This document shows, piece after piece, positions 26,363 through 34,210 of a DNA stretch of 64,000 nucleotides. Source of the DNA: CAYWIT01 sp964458415. GTDB taxonomy: Bacteria; Pseudomonadota; Alphaproteobacteria; Micavibrionales; UBA2020. The notes under the pieces are model-generated. The model was not told where the DNA came from and searched no databases. It saw only the letters and a list, made by a program, of their open reading frames with translations. Both the position numbers and the translations under genes were made by a program. The first letter of the stretch is position 1, and each line of letters starts with the position of its first letter. The stretch covers positions 1 to 64,000 of the forward strand of contig CAYWIT010000009.1 of NCBI GenBank assembly GCA_964458415.1, written 5' to 3'.

Positions 26363-27181
26363 TTATCCAGAGGCGAGTTCTCTGGCCCTTTTCTTTGCAG
26401 CATCAAGAGCGCGATCAAACAAATCCTGTAAAGCGGGTTCTGCCATTAAAATTTCCAGAGCTGCGGCAGTCGTGCCGCCGGGGCTTGTTACATTTTCACG
26501 CAATTGCGAGGCTGGAATAGCAATATCATAAGCCGCGAGCGCCGCGCTGCCAATAACCGTTTGCCGCGCAAGAGCTTCTGCCATGGCGGGAGGGAGGCCA
26601 ATATGTATGCCTGCTTTGGTAAGCGTTTCGATCAGTAAAAAAACATAGGCCGGACCGCTGCCAGAAAGCGCGGTAACGGGATCAAGCAGGGCTTCGTCTT
26701 CGATCCATAAAACTTCACCGACGGCGCCCAGCAGCGCTTCGGCCTTCTTTCTTTCAACAGGGGTAACATGCGCGTTGGCGCAGGCAACCGTAACCCCTTT
26801 GCCGATGGCGGCGGGCGTATTGGGCATGGCGCGCACAATCTTTGCATTTTTTCCTAAATGGCTTTCAAAAAACGAGATCGGTTTTCCTGCTGCGATGGAC
26901 AGAACGAGAGCGCCATGTTCAGCGCAGGATTTATATTCGTCAACAATGTCGGACAGGGATTGCGGCTTGACGGCAAAGACGATGACGTCTGGACAGGCGT
27001 CGCTGGGCAGATCATGAAAACTGGCAGCGCGGGATGCAACGGCAAGGCTGGAAATGCAGTGCGGATCAACCACATCAATGCGCTTGCAGATATTTTTTTT
27101 CTGCCAGCTTTGCAGGAGCGCGCCCCCCATCTTGCCGCAGCCGACAAGAAGAACATTGATATCAATGTGCTGTGCTGGCAT
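26363..27181 (-). CDS. proC: Pyrroline-5-carboxylate reductase
   Basis: Final enzyme of proline biosynthesis, reducing P5C with NAD(P)H. The 272-residue protein has the Rossmann motif VLLVGCGKMGGALLQSW (about residues 10-26), VRAMPNTPAAIGKGVT and the conserved catalytic region TALSGSGPAYVFLLIETLTKAG. It ends with ENVTSPGGTTAAALEIL. Length is typical. On the minus strand behind ubiK-ybjN, six bases downstream of ybjN, as in many alphaproteobacteria. Confidence 0.95.
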   Translation of the reverse strand: MPAQHIDINVLLVGCGKMGGALLQSWQKKNICKRIDVVDPHCISSLAVASRAASFHDLPSDACPDVIVFAVKPQSLSDIVDEYKSCAEHGALVLSIAAGKPISFFESHLGKNAKIVRAMPNTPAAIGKGVTVACANAHVTPVERKKAEALLGAVGEVLWIEDEALLDPVTALSGSGPAYVFLLIETLTKAGIHIGLPPAMAEALARQTVIGSAALAAYDIAIPASQLRENVTSPGGTTAAALEILMAEPALQDLFDRALDAAKKRARELASG

Positions 27182-27187
27182 CCGGGT

Positions 27188-27694
27188 TCAGGCTTCGCCG
27201 ACTGTTTCAAAAATAGCGGCTTGCAGGTTGTCTTTCAAGTGCACGTCGCCTGTTTGCACCAGCTGGAAAGTTGTGTAGAAGCGGTCGCATTCTGCCAGTG
27301 CAATGTCCAGAACGTCATTGACAATATCCACGGCTATCCCGCTGGGAATCATGCGGAAAAGGAATGTGTAGCGAAAACAGGGGTAGCAGGGCTTGGCGGA
27401 AAGATCAAAGTGGCCAAGCCAGATGTTTTGATTGATTTTTTCCAGCGTTTGCGCTGCGGTTTCGTAGTTGTTATCAGTGATTTCAACGGGGATCGCGCAA
27501 GACATGAGCAGAGATGAAAATTCATCCTGCCATTCCATGCTGACTTCATAGGTCAGTTTATGGCCGGGTAATTGAATCACAAGAAAGTCGCCATCCGTTC
27601 TGGAGAAATTCCAGCCCTTTGCCTCTGCGAGCTCTTCAATCAGGTCAAGCGGGCTGTTGTCATCATGCTGGAGTTCAAAGGGAACGCTCATCAT
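27188..27694 (-). CDS. YbjN-domain protein
   Basis: A 168-residue cytosolic protein of the YbjN family (type III chaperone-like fold, function in alphaproteobacteria undefined). Recognised by DLIEELAEAKGWNFSRTDGDFLVIQLPG, the WQDEFSSLLMSCAIPV strand and LEKINQNIWLGHFDL, followed by PSGIAVDIVNDVLDIALAECDRFYTTFQLV. Start ATG 27694 overlaps the stop of the ubiK-like gene by four bases. It forms a ubiK-ybjN-proC operon. Confidence 0.82.
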   Translation of the reverse strand: MMSVPFELQHDDNSPLDLIEELAEAKGWNFSRTDGDFLVIQLPGHKLTYEVSMEWQDEFSSLLMSCAIPVEITDNNYETAAQTLEKINQNIWLGHFDLSAKPCYPCFRYTFLFRMIPSGIAVDIVNDVLDIALAECDRFYTTFQLVQTGDVHLKDNLQAAIFETVGEA

Positions 27695-28017
27695 TTTTTT
27701 GTTTTCCTTTTGGCGGTCTTTTTTGTTTCTGTTTTTTTAGCAGGCTTCGTTTTTTCACGGCTGGGTGAAGCTTTCCCTTCGAGTGCGGCAAGGCGCTTTT
27801 CCAGCTCTTCCTGACGGATGCGCGCTTTTTGTGCCATCGCCTCTACATGATCAAATTCGGCGCGGGAAACCATATCCAGCTCCGCCATGACCTGTTCGAT
27901 GCGTTCACGGACCAAGGCCTTGATATGGTGGCGGACATCGCCAAATGAGCCGAAGGCGCCGGTGGCCATTTTGGCCATCTCTTCAAAAAAGCGTGGATTT
28001 GACTTCTGACTTCTCAT
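27691..28017 (-). CDS. ubiK: UbiK-family accessory factor (BMFP domain)
   Basis: A 108-residue protein related to UbiK, an accessory factor in ubiquinone biosynthesis. It has FFEEMAKMATGAFGSFGDVRHHIKALVRERIEQVM, then the coiled-coil VSRAEFDHVEAMAQKARIRQEELEKRLAALE typical of BMFP proteins, and a Lys-rich tail. I start it at ATG 28017; the open frame extends to 28149 but the extra 44 residues are unlike the family. First gene of the ubiK-ybjN-proC group, divergent from lgt. Confidence 0.82.
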   Translation of the reverse strand: MRSQKSNPRFFEEMAKMATGAFGSFGDVRHHIKALVRERIEQVMAELDMVSRAEFDHVEAMAQKARIRQEELEKRLAALEGKASPSREKTKPAKKTETKKTAKRKTKK

Positions 28018-28164
28018 AATATCCTCATTTTGTACTTTCCTAACATGGTCAGGATGTTCTATGCAATACAATTGCACATTCTGAATGACAAAAAACAGAC
28101 GCAAAAGAGGAAGCGTGATCTCTTTGAATTTTAAATACAAAAACGTCAACCGATAGGTAATTAT

Positions 28165-28983
28165 ATGTTAGAAGGGCTGCCTTTTCCCGAGATTGATCCT
28201 GTAGCATTCAGTATCGGCCTGTTTGGGTTCAGTTTTGCTATTCGCTGGTATGCGTTGGCCTATTTGACAGGTTTTCTGGGAGGCTGGGTTTACGGAGGGT
28301 GGCTGGCTGATCTGGATCGTGACCGCAGGCCAAACCGGGAAGATATCGACAATATTCTGCCATGGCTGGTGATGGGCGTTATTCTGGGGGGGCGGCTGGG
28401 CTATGTCCTGTTCTATAACCTTGATTATTATCTGCAACATCCGCTGCGTATCCCATTTATCTGGGAAGGAGGAATGTCTTTCCATGGCGGGCTTGTGGGG
28501 GTTGTTGTCGTCTGTGCGGCTTATGCACGGTATTACAAATTTTCTCCGCTTGCGATGGGGGATATTATTGCGATGGTCGCGCCCATTGGCTTGTTTTTCG
28601 GCAGGATTGCCAATTTCATTAATGGCGAGTTGTTCGGGAGGATCTCGACTGTGCCGTGGGCAGTACGGTTTCCCTATGGCGGTAATCTGCCGCGCCATCC
28701 AAGCCAGCTGTATGAAGCCTTTCTTGAGGGCGTGGTTCTGTTTGTGATTTTGTTTATTTTGGCGCGTAAGCCCGATATTCGCAGGACACCCGGTATTTTG
28801 TTTGGTGTCATGCTGGCGGGTTATGGGGCAAGCCGCTTTATCGTCGAGTTCTTCCGCGAGCCGGATCCACAAATCGGTCTTTTGCTTCAATATTTTACAA
28901 TGGGTCAGTTTTTGTGCCTGCCTATGATGGCGGCGGGAGCAGGGGTTGTCTGGTATGCGCGAAAAAAAATCAGGACAGTCTGA
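28165..28983 (+). CDS. lgt: Prolipoprotein diacylglyceryl transferase
   Basis: Inner-membrane enzyme that transfers diacylglycerol from phosphatidylglycerol to the lipobox cysteine. The 272-residue protein has about seven transmembrane segments, the motif LGGRLGYVLFYN, the catalytic loop SFHGGLVGVVV (His about residue 109), and the Lgt signature GRIANFINGELFGR (about 151-164). Near the end, RFIVEFFREPD is also conserved. Start ATG 28165. The methyltransferase gene starts inside its 3' end. Confidence 0.96.
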   Translation: MLEGLPFPEIDPVAFSIGLFGFSFAIRWYALAYLTGFLGGWVYGGWLADLDRDRRPNREDIDNILPWLVMGVILGGRLGYVLFYNLDYYLQHPLRIPFIWEGGMSFHGGLVGVVVVCAAYARYYKFSPLAMGDIIAMVAPIGLFFGRIANFINGELFGRISTVPWAVRFPYGGNLPRHPSQLYEAFLEGVVLFVILFILARKPDIRRTPGILFGVMLAGYGASRFIVEFFREPDPQIGLLLQYFTMGQFLCLPMMAAGAGVVWYARKKIRTV

Positions 28984-29980
28984 AACTGCACTGACGGAAA
29001 CGGGGCGTTGTCTGGCGGACCATATCCTGTCAACCGGCCCTGTGACAGTAGCGGAATATATGGAGCGCGCGCTTGGGCATTATTACGCCACACAGAACCC
29101 ATTCGGCGTGGCCGGTGATTTTACAACAGCGCCAGAAATCAGCCAGATGTTCGGAGAGATGATTGGGGCATGGCTGGCGGATATCTGGCAGAAAAGCGGC
29201 AAGGTATCTGCTGTGCAACTGATAGAGTTGGGCCCCGGCCGCGGCACGTTGATGGCGGATATCCTCCGAACTGCCCGGGCATGGCCGGATTTTCATACCG
29301 CGCTTTCCGTGCATTTGGTGGAGACGAGCCCTGCCCTGCGAAAAAAACAAGCGCAGGCATTGGGGGCTTATGCACCTGTTTGGCATGACCGGCTGGAAGA
29401 TGTTCCTGCCGGATTTTCTTTTGTTGTTGCCAACGAGTTTTTCGATGCTCTGCCAGTTCATCAGTATGTCATGCAGAGTGGTGAAAAGGTCGAGCGGCGC
29501 ATCGGTTTTGACAATGTGGCACAAAGGTTTTTCTTTACCGTTGAAGGCGATGTCACTGAAACAAGCCCTGTATCATTGGCCGTCATGGACGAGATTTGCC
29601 GCAAGGTGAGTGTTCACGGAGGAGCCGCTCTCATTATCGATTACGGCTATACGGAGGGCGCGGGCGATTCATTGCAAGCAATCTCGCGTCACCGTTATGC
29701 GGATATCTTCGCACGGATCGGGGAACAGGACTTGACCGCGCATGTCGATTTCTGCGCTTTACGCGAAAGGGCGGAACAAAACAATATGACGGTTCAGGGG
29801 CCGGTTACGCAGGGCGAATTCCTGAATATGCTCGGCATCGCGCAACGCGCGGAAATGCTGTGCCGCAAGGCAACGCTGGATCAGCAAAAGGATATCATGC
29901 TGGCACTACGTCGCTTGACCGCACCTTCGGAAATGGGAACGCTGTTCAAAGTGCTGGCGGTTATGTCTAAGAAGGTTTGA
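28955..29980 (+). CDS. MidA/NDUFAF7-family SAM-dependent methyltransferase (DUF185)
   Basis: A 341-residue class I methyltransferase. The eukaryotic relative NDUFAF7 methylates an arginine in complex I; the bacterial substrate is not established. Diagnostic segments are NPFGVAGDFTTAPEISQMFGEMIGAWLADIW, the SAM loop LIELGPGRGTLMADILR and VANEFFDALPVHQYV, followed by ALIIDYGYTEG. Start ATG 28955 overlaps lgt by 29 bases; a TTG at 28946 is possible. The lgt-midA-pgeF order is common in alphaproteobacteria, but here the ankyrin gene separates pgeF. Confidence 0.88.
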   Translation: MREKKSGQSETALTETGRCLADHILSTGPVTVAEYMERALGHYYATQNPFGVAGDFTTAPEISQMFGEMIGAWLADIWQKSGKVSAVQLIELGPGRGTLMADILRTARAWPDFHTALSVHLVETSPALRKKQAQALGAYAPVWHDRLEDVPAGFSFVVANEFFDALPVHQYVMQSGEKVERRIGFDNVAQRFFFTVEGDVTETSPVSLAVMDEICRKVSVHGGAALIIDYGYTEGAGDSLQAISRHRYADIFARIGEQDLTAHVDFCALRERAEQNNMTVQGPVTQGEFLNMLGIAQRAEMLCRKATLDQQKDIMLALRRLTAPSEMGTLFKVLAVMSKKV

Positions 29981-30005
29981 TAGACAACAAGACTTCCAGT
30001 GACAA

Positions 30006-30551
30006 TTATTTTTTCCTGCCGAAGTCTGGCCACTTGAAAAACCGGGGCTTAGATTTCGGCTCTTCGTCGCTGGGTGGGGTGGAGACTGTCGAACTTTTAT
30101 CGGAGTGTCCTATCTTCCCTGTTATGCTGTTCAATAACGCCAGTTTTGTAAATTCATTAAGGTAGCCATGTTGCTGCGCATATGCGAAGATATTTTTTCC
30201 AGTATTGTCTTGGATTGATGTATCTGCCCCTTTTCTTATCAGCTGTGCGGCCATGCGAAGCCTTCCATTCCGTCCCGCTGTCAGCATGGCTGTTAGACCT
30301 TTTTTATCCTTGGCGTCAAGCTCTGCGCCTTTTTCCAACAAGAGATTTACGATGGTTTCATGCCCTTCGCCAGCCGCTATAATCAATGGCGTCCAGCCTG
30401 TCCGGGGTTCGGGTGTATTGACTGCTTGAGGATTTTTCTCGATAAAATCTGCAACAGGTTTTTCCTCCCCTTTGATGATAAGGTCGAGAAACTTTGCCGT
30501 ATTGTTGTTGGCAGCGTCGTCATATTCTTTTTTAATGTCCTTGAAGCTCAT
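30006..30551 (-). CDS. Ankyrin-repeat protein
   Basis: A 181-residue protein with about three ankyrin repeats: RTGWTPLIIAAGEGHETIVNLLLEKGAEL (about residues 50-78), KKGLTAMLTAGRNGRLRMAAQLIRKGADT and NTGKNIFAYAQQHGYLNEFTKL. The C-terminal 35 residues are Ser/Pro/Lys-rich. No signal peptide, so probably a cytosolic protein-binding module. It sits in reverse orientation between midA and pgeF, genes that usually adjoin, so it looks like an insertion. The 110 bases upstream are extremely AT-rich, with an ATATATATATATAT tract. Confidence 0.75.
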   Translation of the reverse strand: MSFKDIKKEYDDAANNNTAKFLDLIIKGEEKPVADFIEKNPQAVNTPEPRTGWTPLIIAAGEGHETIVNLLLEKGAELDAKDKKGLTAMLTAGRNGRLRMAAQLIRKGADTSIQDNTGKNIFAYAQQHGYLNEFTKLALLNSITGKIGHSDKSSTVSTPPSDEEPKSKPRFFKWPDFGRKK

Positions 30552-30665
30552 GTTTTTACTCCTTGAAAATATATATATATATCAGATAATATGCAAAAAA
30601 AATAAATATGTCAATTAATTAAAAAGATATATATTTCATATGGTTGTATCTTGTAATATTTGCAA

Positions 30666-31337
30666 ATGAGTAACTTCAGTATCACAAGTGATGTCGGAAA
30701 AATCCCGCAGGTGTCGCACGGGTTCTATACCCGCGCGGGCGGGGCGCCGGAGAATGTCCTGACGCTAAAGCAGATTCACAGCGCGAAGGTTGTTACGGCG
30801 ACGCAGCCCTGGACGGTGGAAAACAGACCGGAGGGAGATGCGATTGTTACAAATATGCCGGGGAGGCCCATTGGCGTTGTCACGGCGGATTGCGTACCGG
30901 TTCTCTTTGCGTCACTGGATGGAAAGGTGATTGGTGCGGCGCATGCGGGATGGCGCGGCACTCTGGGTGGAGTGCTTGAAAATACTATTGCCGCAATGCA
31001 GGCACTCGGAGCAAATCCTGAAAATATTGCTGCGGCGATCGGCCCTTGCATCCGTGTGGGTTCTTATGAAGTGAGCGAGGATTTTAAAGCGCCATTTCTG
31101 GCACAGGATGGTGCAAACGCCAGCTTCTTTCATGTTTCAAGGAGGACAGGGCATTGCCAGTTCGATCTGGCCGGATATGTGGCTGATAGGCTGCAAAAGG
31201 CCGGAATCCGTGAAGTTTACGATACGGGGCTTGATACATTATCGGCGGAAAGCGATTTTTATAGCTATCGTCGGGCCTGTCTGCGTGGAGAGACTGATAA
31301 AGGGCGGCAATTTTCAGTGATTTCTATTCAGGGTTAG
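30666..31337 (+). CDS. pgeF: PgeF/YfiH-family protein (laccase domain), shortened
   Basis: Family of polyphenol-oxidase-like or purine-nucleoside-phosphorylase proteins implicated in peptidoglycan editing. The metal-binding residues are present: LKQIHSAKVV (His), VTADCVPVLFA (Cys) and AAHAGWRGTLGGVLE (His). The protein has 223 residues rather than about 250. The segment normally between the TRxGG motif and the QxHS motif, including YASLN and GSGDD, is missing: HGFYTRAGGAPENVLTLKQIHS runs straight through. Start ATG 30666 or TTG 30660; neither has a clear ribosome site. Confidence 0.82.
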   Translation: MSNFSITSDVGKIPQVSHGFYTRAGGAPENVLTLKQIHSAKVVTATQPWTVENRPEGDAIVTNMPGRPIGVVTADCVPVLFASLDGKVIGAAHAGWRGTLGGVLENTIAAMQALGANPENIAAAIGPCIRVGSYEVSEDFKAPFLAQDGANASFFHVSRRTGHCQFDLAGYVADRLQKAGIREVYDTGLDTLSAESDFYSYRRACLRGETDKGRQFSVISIQG

Positions 31338-31370
31338 TTTACAATCCGGCCATTAAAAGGAACAAATGTA

Positions 31371-32324
31371 ATGAAACTGATTTCCTGCACCAGCAATCAG
31401 CCCCTGGCTGAATCAATCTCTGCCTATCTGGGGATTCCTCTGACCGAAGCGAATGTCCGGCGGTTTGCCGATCAGGAAATCTTTATTGAAATTCTTGATA
31501 ATGTGCGTGGCGAAGATGTTTTTGTTATTCAGTCCACATCTTTTCCAGCCAATGATCATATGATGGAACTGCTGATCATGATGGATGCGCTCAAGCGCGG
31601 TTCGGCGCGACGCATTACGGCGGTTATTCCCTATTTCGGATACGCGCGGCAGGACCGCAAAACCAGTCCACGCGCGCCGATTTCGGCCAAGCTGGTTGCC
31701 AATCTTATCACAACGGCGGGGGCCAATCGCGTGTTGACGCTGGATCTTCATGCCGGGCAGATTCAAGGCTTTTTTGACATACCGGTGGATAATCTTTTTG
31801 CCGGAAATCCGGTTTTTGCGCCATATATCCGTAAATCCATGTCGGGTAAACCTATCGCGGTGGTTTCTCCCGATGTGGGCGGTGTGGTGCGTGCCCGTGC
31901 TTTTGCTAAAAGTCTGGATGCCAATCTGGCCATCATTGACAAACGTCGCGAGAAGGCAGGCGTGTCAGAAGTCATGAATGTCATCGGCGATGTCGCCGGC
32001 CATGACTGTATCCTGATTGATGATATGGTGGATTCTGCAGGAACGATTTGTAATGCTGCCGTAGCATTGATCACGCAGGGGGCGGCTTCTGTCAGGGCGA
32101 TTGCATCCCACGGGGTTTTTTCAGGAAGCGCAATGGAACGGATTGAAAAATCGCCACTGGTTGAAATGGTCGTGACGGATAGCATTGCCGCAACTGATAG
32201 ATCAAAATCATGCAGTAAAATCAAATATTTACCAATTTCTCCGCTTTTTGGTGAAGCTATTTTACGGATTAGCGAGGAGCGGTCTGTTTCTTCACTCTTT
32301 GACCAAGTGCCGGTTAATGGCTGA
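31371..32324 (+). CDS. prs: Ribose-phosphate pyrophosphokinase
   Basis: Makes PRPP from ribose-5-phosphate and ATP for nucleotide, His and Trp synthesis. The 317-residue protein has FADQEIFIEILDNVRGEDVF, the ATP-loop region YFGYARQDRKTSPRAPISAK (about residues 92-111), DLHAGQIQGFFDIPVDNL and the PRPP-binding loop CILIDDMVDSAGTICNA. Start ATG 31371. Followed by rplY and pth, a conserved alphaproteobacterial order. Confidence 0.96.
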   Translation: MKLISCTSNQPLAESISAYLGIPLTEANVRRFADQEIFIEILDNVRGEDVFVIQSTSFPANDHMMELLIMMDALKRGSARRITAVIPYFGYARQDRKTSPRAPISAKLVANLITTAGANRVLTLDLHAGQIQGFFDIPVDNLFAGNPVFAPYIRKSMSGKPIAVVSPDVGGVVRARAFAKSLDANLAIIDKRREKAGVSEVMNVIGDVAGHDCILIDDMVDSAGTICNAAVALITQGAASVRAIASHGVFSGSAMERIEKSPLVEMVVTDSIAATDRSKSCSKIKYLPISPLFGEAILRISEERSVSSLFDQVPVNG

Positions 32325-32341
32325 ATAAATACATAAAACTC

Positions 32342-32433
32342 TTGATTTTTAAGCCGATTTGGCTTTGTATATGCCGTCCTTGGCCAGCACCCCTGGAGGC
32401 TGGAAAGGCACATCACAACATGAAGCAAGAGGA
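32342..32433 (+). promoter_or_regulatory. rplY leader: possible promoter and hairpin
   Basis: In the 116-bp prs-rplY gap, TTGATT (32342-32347) lies 17 bp before TTGTAT (32365-32370), a moderate promoter. The predicted leader then contains CCAGC and GCTGG around ACCCCTGGAG, extendable with CCTT/AAGG across an internal loop. Such a hairpin could serve autoregulation, but this is a weak structural guess. Confidence 0.25.
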
Positions 32434-32440
32434 TTAAAAA

Positions 32441-33145
32441 ATGTCCAATACAAAAACAATGTTAGCGGCGGAAGCGCGCGCGAAGGCCGGTAAGGGGGCC
32501 GCCCGTGCTGTACGTCGTACGGGGGCTGTACCCGGCGTTATTTACGGTGACAACAAGGAGCCGGCTCTGATTTCCCTTTCGGAAAAAGATTTGACCCTGA
32601 CGATGAAGAAAAAAGGTTTCTTTACGCAGCTTTGCGATTTGCAGGTCGGCGGACAGAAGTTTCTGGTTGTGCCGCGCGATGTGCAGCTGGATCCGGTCAG
32701 TGATCGCCCCGTTCATGCGGATTTCCTGCGTGTGTCGGAGAAAACCGTCATTCACGTGGAAGTCCCTGTGCGTGTCATCAATGAAAAGGCCTGCCCGGGC
32801 ATTACCAAGGGTGCGGTTTTGAACATTGTTCGTCATACGGTGGATGTGTCCTGTCTGGCGACGGATATTCCTGATGAATTTGTTATTGATCTGACGGGTC
32901 TTGAAGTCGGCAGCAGCGTTCATATCGAAGACCTGAAGCTCGGCAAAGGTGTAAAACCTGCAATTCAGGGCAACTTTACAGTAGCGACGCTTGTGGCGCC
33001 GACTGTACAGAAAGCTGATGAAACGACAGCGGCTCCGGAAGCTGCTGCGGCGCCTGCTGCTGCTGCAAAAGGTGCGGCTCCGGCTAAAGGTGCTGCGGCT
33101 CCGGCCAAAGCTGCGGCAGCGCCTGCAGCCAAGGCTAAGAAGTAA
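32441..33145 (+). CDS. rplY: Ribosomal protein bL25 (Ctc family)
   Basis: 5S-rRNA-binding protein of the large subunit, long Ctc-like form (234 residues). The N-terminal bL25 domain has GAARAVRRTGAVPGVIYGDNKEP (about residues 19-41) and VQLDPVSDRPVHADFLRV; the C-terminal TL5 domain has VPVRVINEKACPGITKGAVLNIVRH. The last 45 residues are an Ala/Pro/Lys low-complexity tail (EAAAAPAAAAKGAAPAKGAA), as seen in many alphaproteobacteria. Start ATG 32441. Confidence 0.95.
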   Translation: MSNTKTMLAAEARAKAGKGAARAVRRTGAVPGVIYGDNKEPALISLSEKDLTLTMKKKGFFTQLCDLQVGGQKFLVVPRDVQLDPVSDRPVHADFLRVSEKTVIHVEVPVRVINEKACPGITKGAVLNIVRHTVDVSCLATDIPDEFVIDLTGLEVGSSVHIEDLKLGKGVKPAIQGNFTVATLVAPTVQKADETTAAPEAAAAPAAAAKGAAPAKGAAAPAKAAAAPAAKAKK

Positions 33146-33183
33146 TAGCTTTGCCGGTGTGCGGATAAAAAAGGTGATTTGAT

Positions 33184-33789
33184 ATGTGGCTTTTTGTCGG
33201 ATTGGGCAATCCTGGCCAGCAATATCAGAAAAACCGGCACAATATAGGATTTATGGCGGTGGACGCAATCGTCCGCCGCCATAACTTTTCCGGCTGGACG
33301 AAAAAGTTTCAGGGTGAAGTTTCACAAGGCGACCTGAATGGTGAGAAAATTTTGCTACTCAAGCCGCAGACCTTCATGAACCTGTCAGGGCAATCCGTTC
33401 AGTCCGCCGCATCTTTCTACAAGATTGCCATGGATCATATCATGGTTTTTCATGACGAACTCGATCTCCTGCCCGGAAAGATACGCACGAAAAAAGGCGG
33501 TGGGGCGGCGGGGCATAATGGATTGAAATCCATTGATGCGCATCTGGGACAGGAGTATTGGCGCCTGCGTATGGGAATTGGACATCCTGGCAACAAGGAT
33601 ATGGTCAGTCCCTATGTGCTGGGTGATTTTGCCAAGGCGGACGAAACATGGCTGGAGCCGCTTCTGGACGCTGTGGGCAAACATGCCGAGCGCATCGTCG
33701 CAGGCGATATGGACGGGTTTATGAGCAAGGTGGCGCAGGATATGCCGGCTCCTGAAAATAAGAAGGAGCCCACGAATGGACACGAATAA
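33184..33789 (+). CDS. pth: Peptidyl-tRNA hydrolase
   Basis: Cleaves peptidyl-tRNA released by abortive translation. The 201-residue protein has GLGNPGQQYQKNRHNIGFMAVD (catalytic His about residue 20), LLLKPQTFMNLSGQSV, FHDELDLLPGKIR and GGGAAGHNGLKSIDAHLG. Its final residues (PTNGHE) are encoded by one arm of the repeat that bounds the GxxExxY gene, so the C-terminus appears altered by that insertion. The GxxExxY start lies inside it, overlapping by 14 bases. Confidence 0.96.
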   Translation: MWLFVGLGNPGQQYQKNRHNIGFMAVDAIVRRHNFSGWTKKFQGEVSQGDLNGEKILLLKPQTFMNLSGQSVQSAASFYKIAMDHIMVFHDELDLLPGKIRTKKGGGAAGHNGLKSIDAHLGQEYWRLRMGIGHPGNKDMVSPYVLGDFAKADETWLEPLLDAVGKHAERIVAGDMDGFMSKVAQDMPAPENKKEPTNGHE

Positions 33790-33798
33790 ACGCGAATT
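33769..33798 (-). repeat. Terminal repeat, copy 1 (inverted relative to copies 2 and 3)
   Basis: Read on the minus strand this 30-bp element is three 10-bp units of the form TTCGTGNNYA ending in TTCGTGGG. It matches copy 2 at 34161-34190 in inverted orientation, at about 22 of 30 positions. It encodes both the last residues of Pth and the first residues of the GxxExxY protein. Confidence 0.8.
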
Positions 33799-34159
33799 GC
33801 TGTTTAAGGATGAGGCGTATCAGATTGTCGGAAGCGCGATCGAAGTATTGAATACACTTGGCTGTGGTTTCCTGGAAAAGCCGTATGAGAATGCAATGCT
33901 GTACGAATTAGGGATGCGTAGCATCCCTTTCAGGCAACAAGAAAGGTTCAGCATCGTATACAAAGGTAAAACGGTGGGTGAGTATATACCGGACCTGCTT
34001 GTGTATGATAAAATTGTCGTTGAAATAAAAACAATTGAGATCATCACAAACAGAGAGCGTAGTCAGGTATTGAACTATTTAAAAGCGACAGGGTTAAAGT
34101 TAGGGATCATTCTTAACTTTGGGAATTCTAAATTGGAGTGGGAGCGTTTGGTGCTATAA
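33776..34159 (+). CDS. GxxExxY-family protein (PD-(D/E)XK nuclease-like)
   Basis: A 127-residue protein of the GxxExxY family, assigned to the PD-(D/E)XK nuclease superfamily. The family motif appears as CGFLEKPYENAMLYEL (about residues 30-45), and the nuclease-like core as YIPDLLVYDKIVVEIKTIEII, with D and ExK. It ends with GLKLGIILNFGNSKLEWERLV, standard for the family. Function is unproven. The gene is bounded by inverted repeats (33769-33798, 34161-34190) and splits the usual pth-ychF pair. Its codon use is AT-richer than its neighbours, consistent with transfer. Confidence 0.88.
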   Translation: MDTNKRELLFKDEAYQIVGSAIEVLNTLGCGFLEKPYENAMLYELGMRSIPFRQQERFSIVYKGKTVGEYIPDLLVYDKIVVEIKTIEIITNRERSQVLNYLKATGLKLGIILNFGNSKLEWERLVL

Positions 34160-34160
34160 G

Positions 34161-34190
34161 CGTTCGTGACCATTCGTGTTTATTCGTGGG
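34161..34190 (+). repeat. Terminal repeat, copy 2
   Basis: Three 10-bp units TTCGTGACCA, TTCGTGTTTA and TTCGTGGG, two bases after the GxxExxY stop codon. It is the inverted partner of copy 1 and a direct repeat of copy 3 (35738-35767). The ychF ribosome site (AAGAAGG) follows it directly. Confidence 0.85.
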
Positions 34191-34210
34191 TAAAGAAGAA
34201 GGTGTAAAAA

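Noticed and set aside
30565..30665. ATATAT tract as a regulatory repeat
   Set aside because: A simple AT-rich intergenic stretch ahead of the ankyrin gene; no defined motif beyond low complexity.
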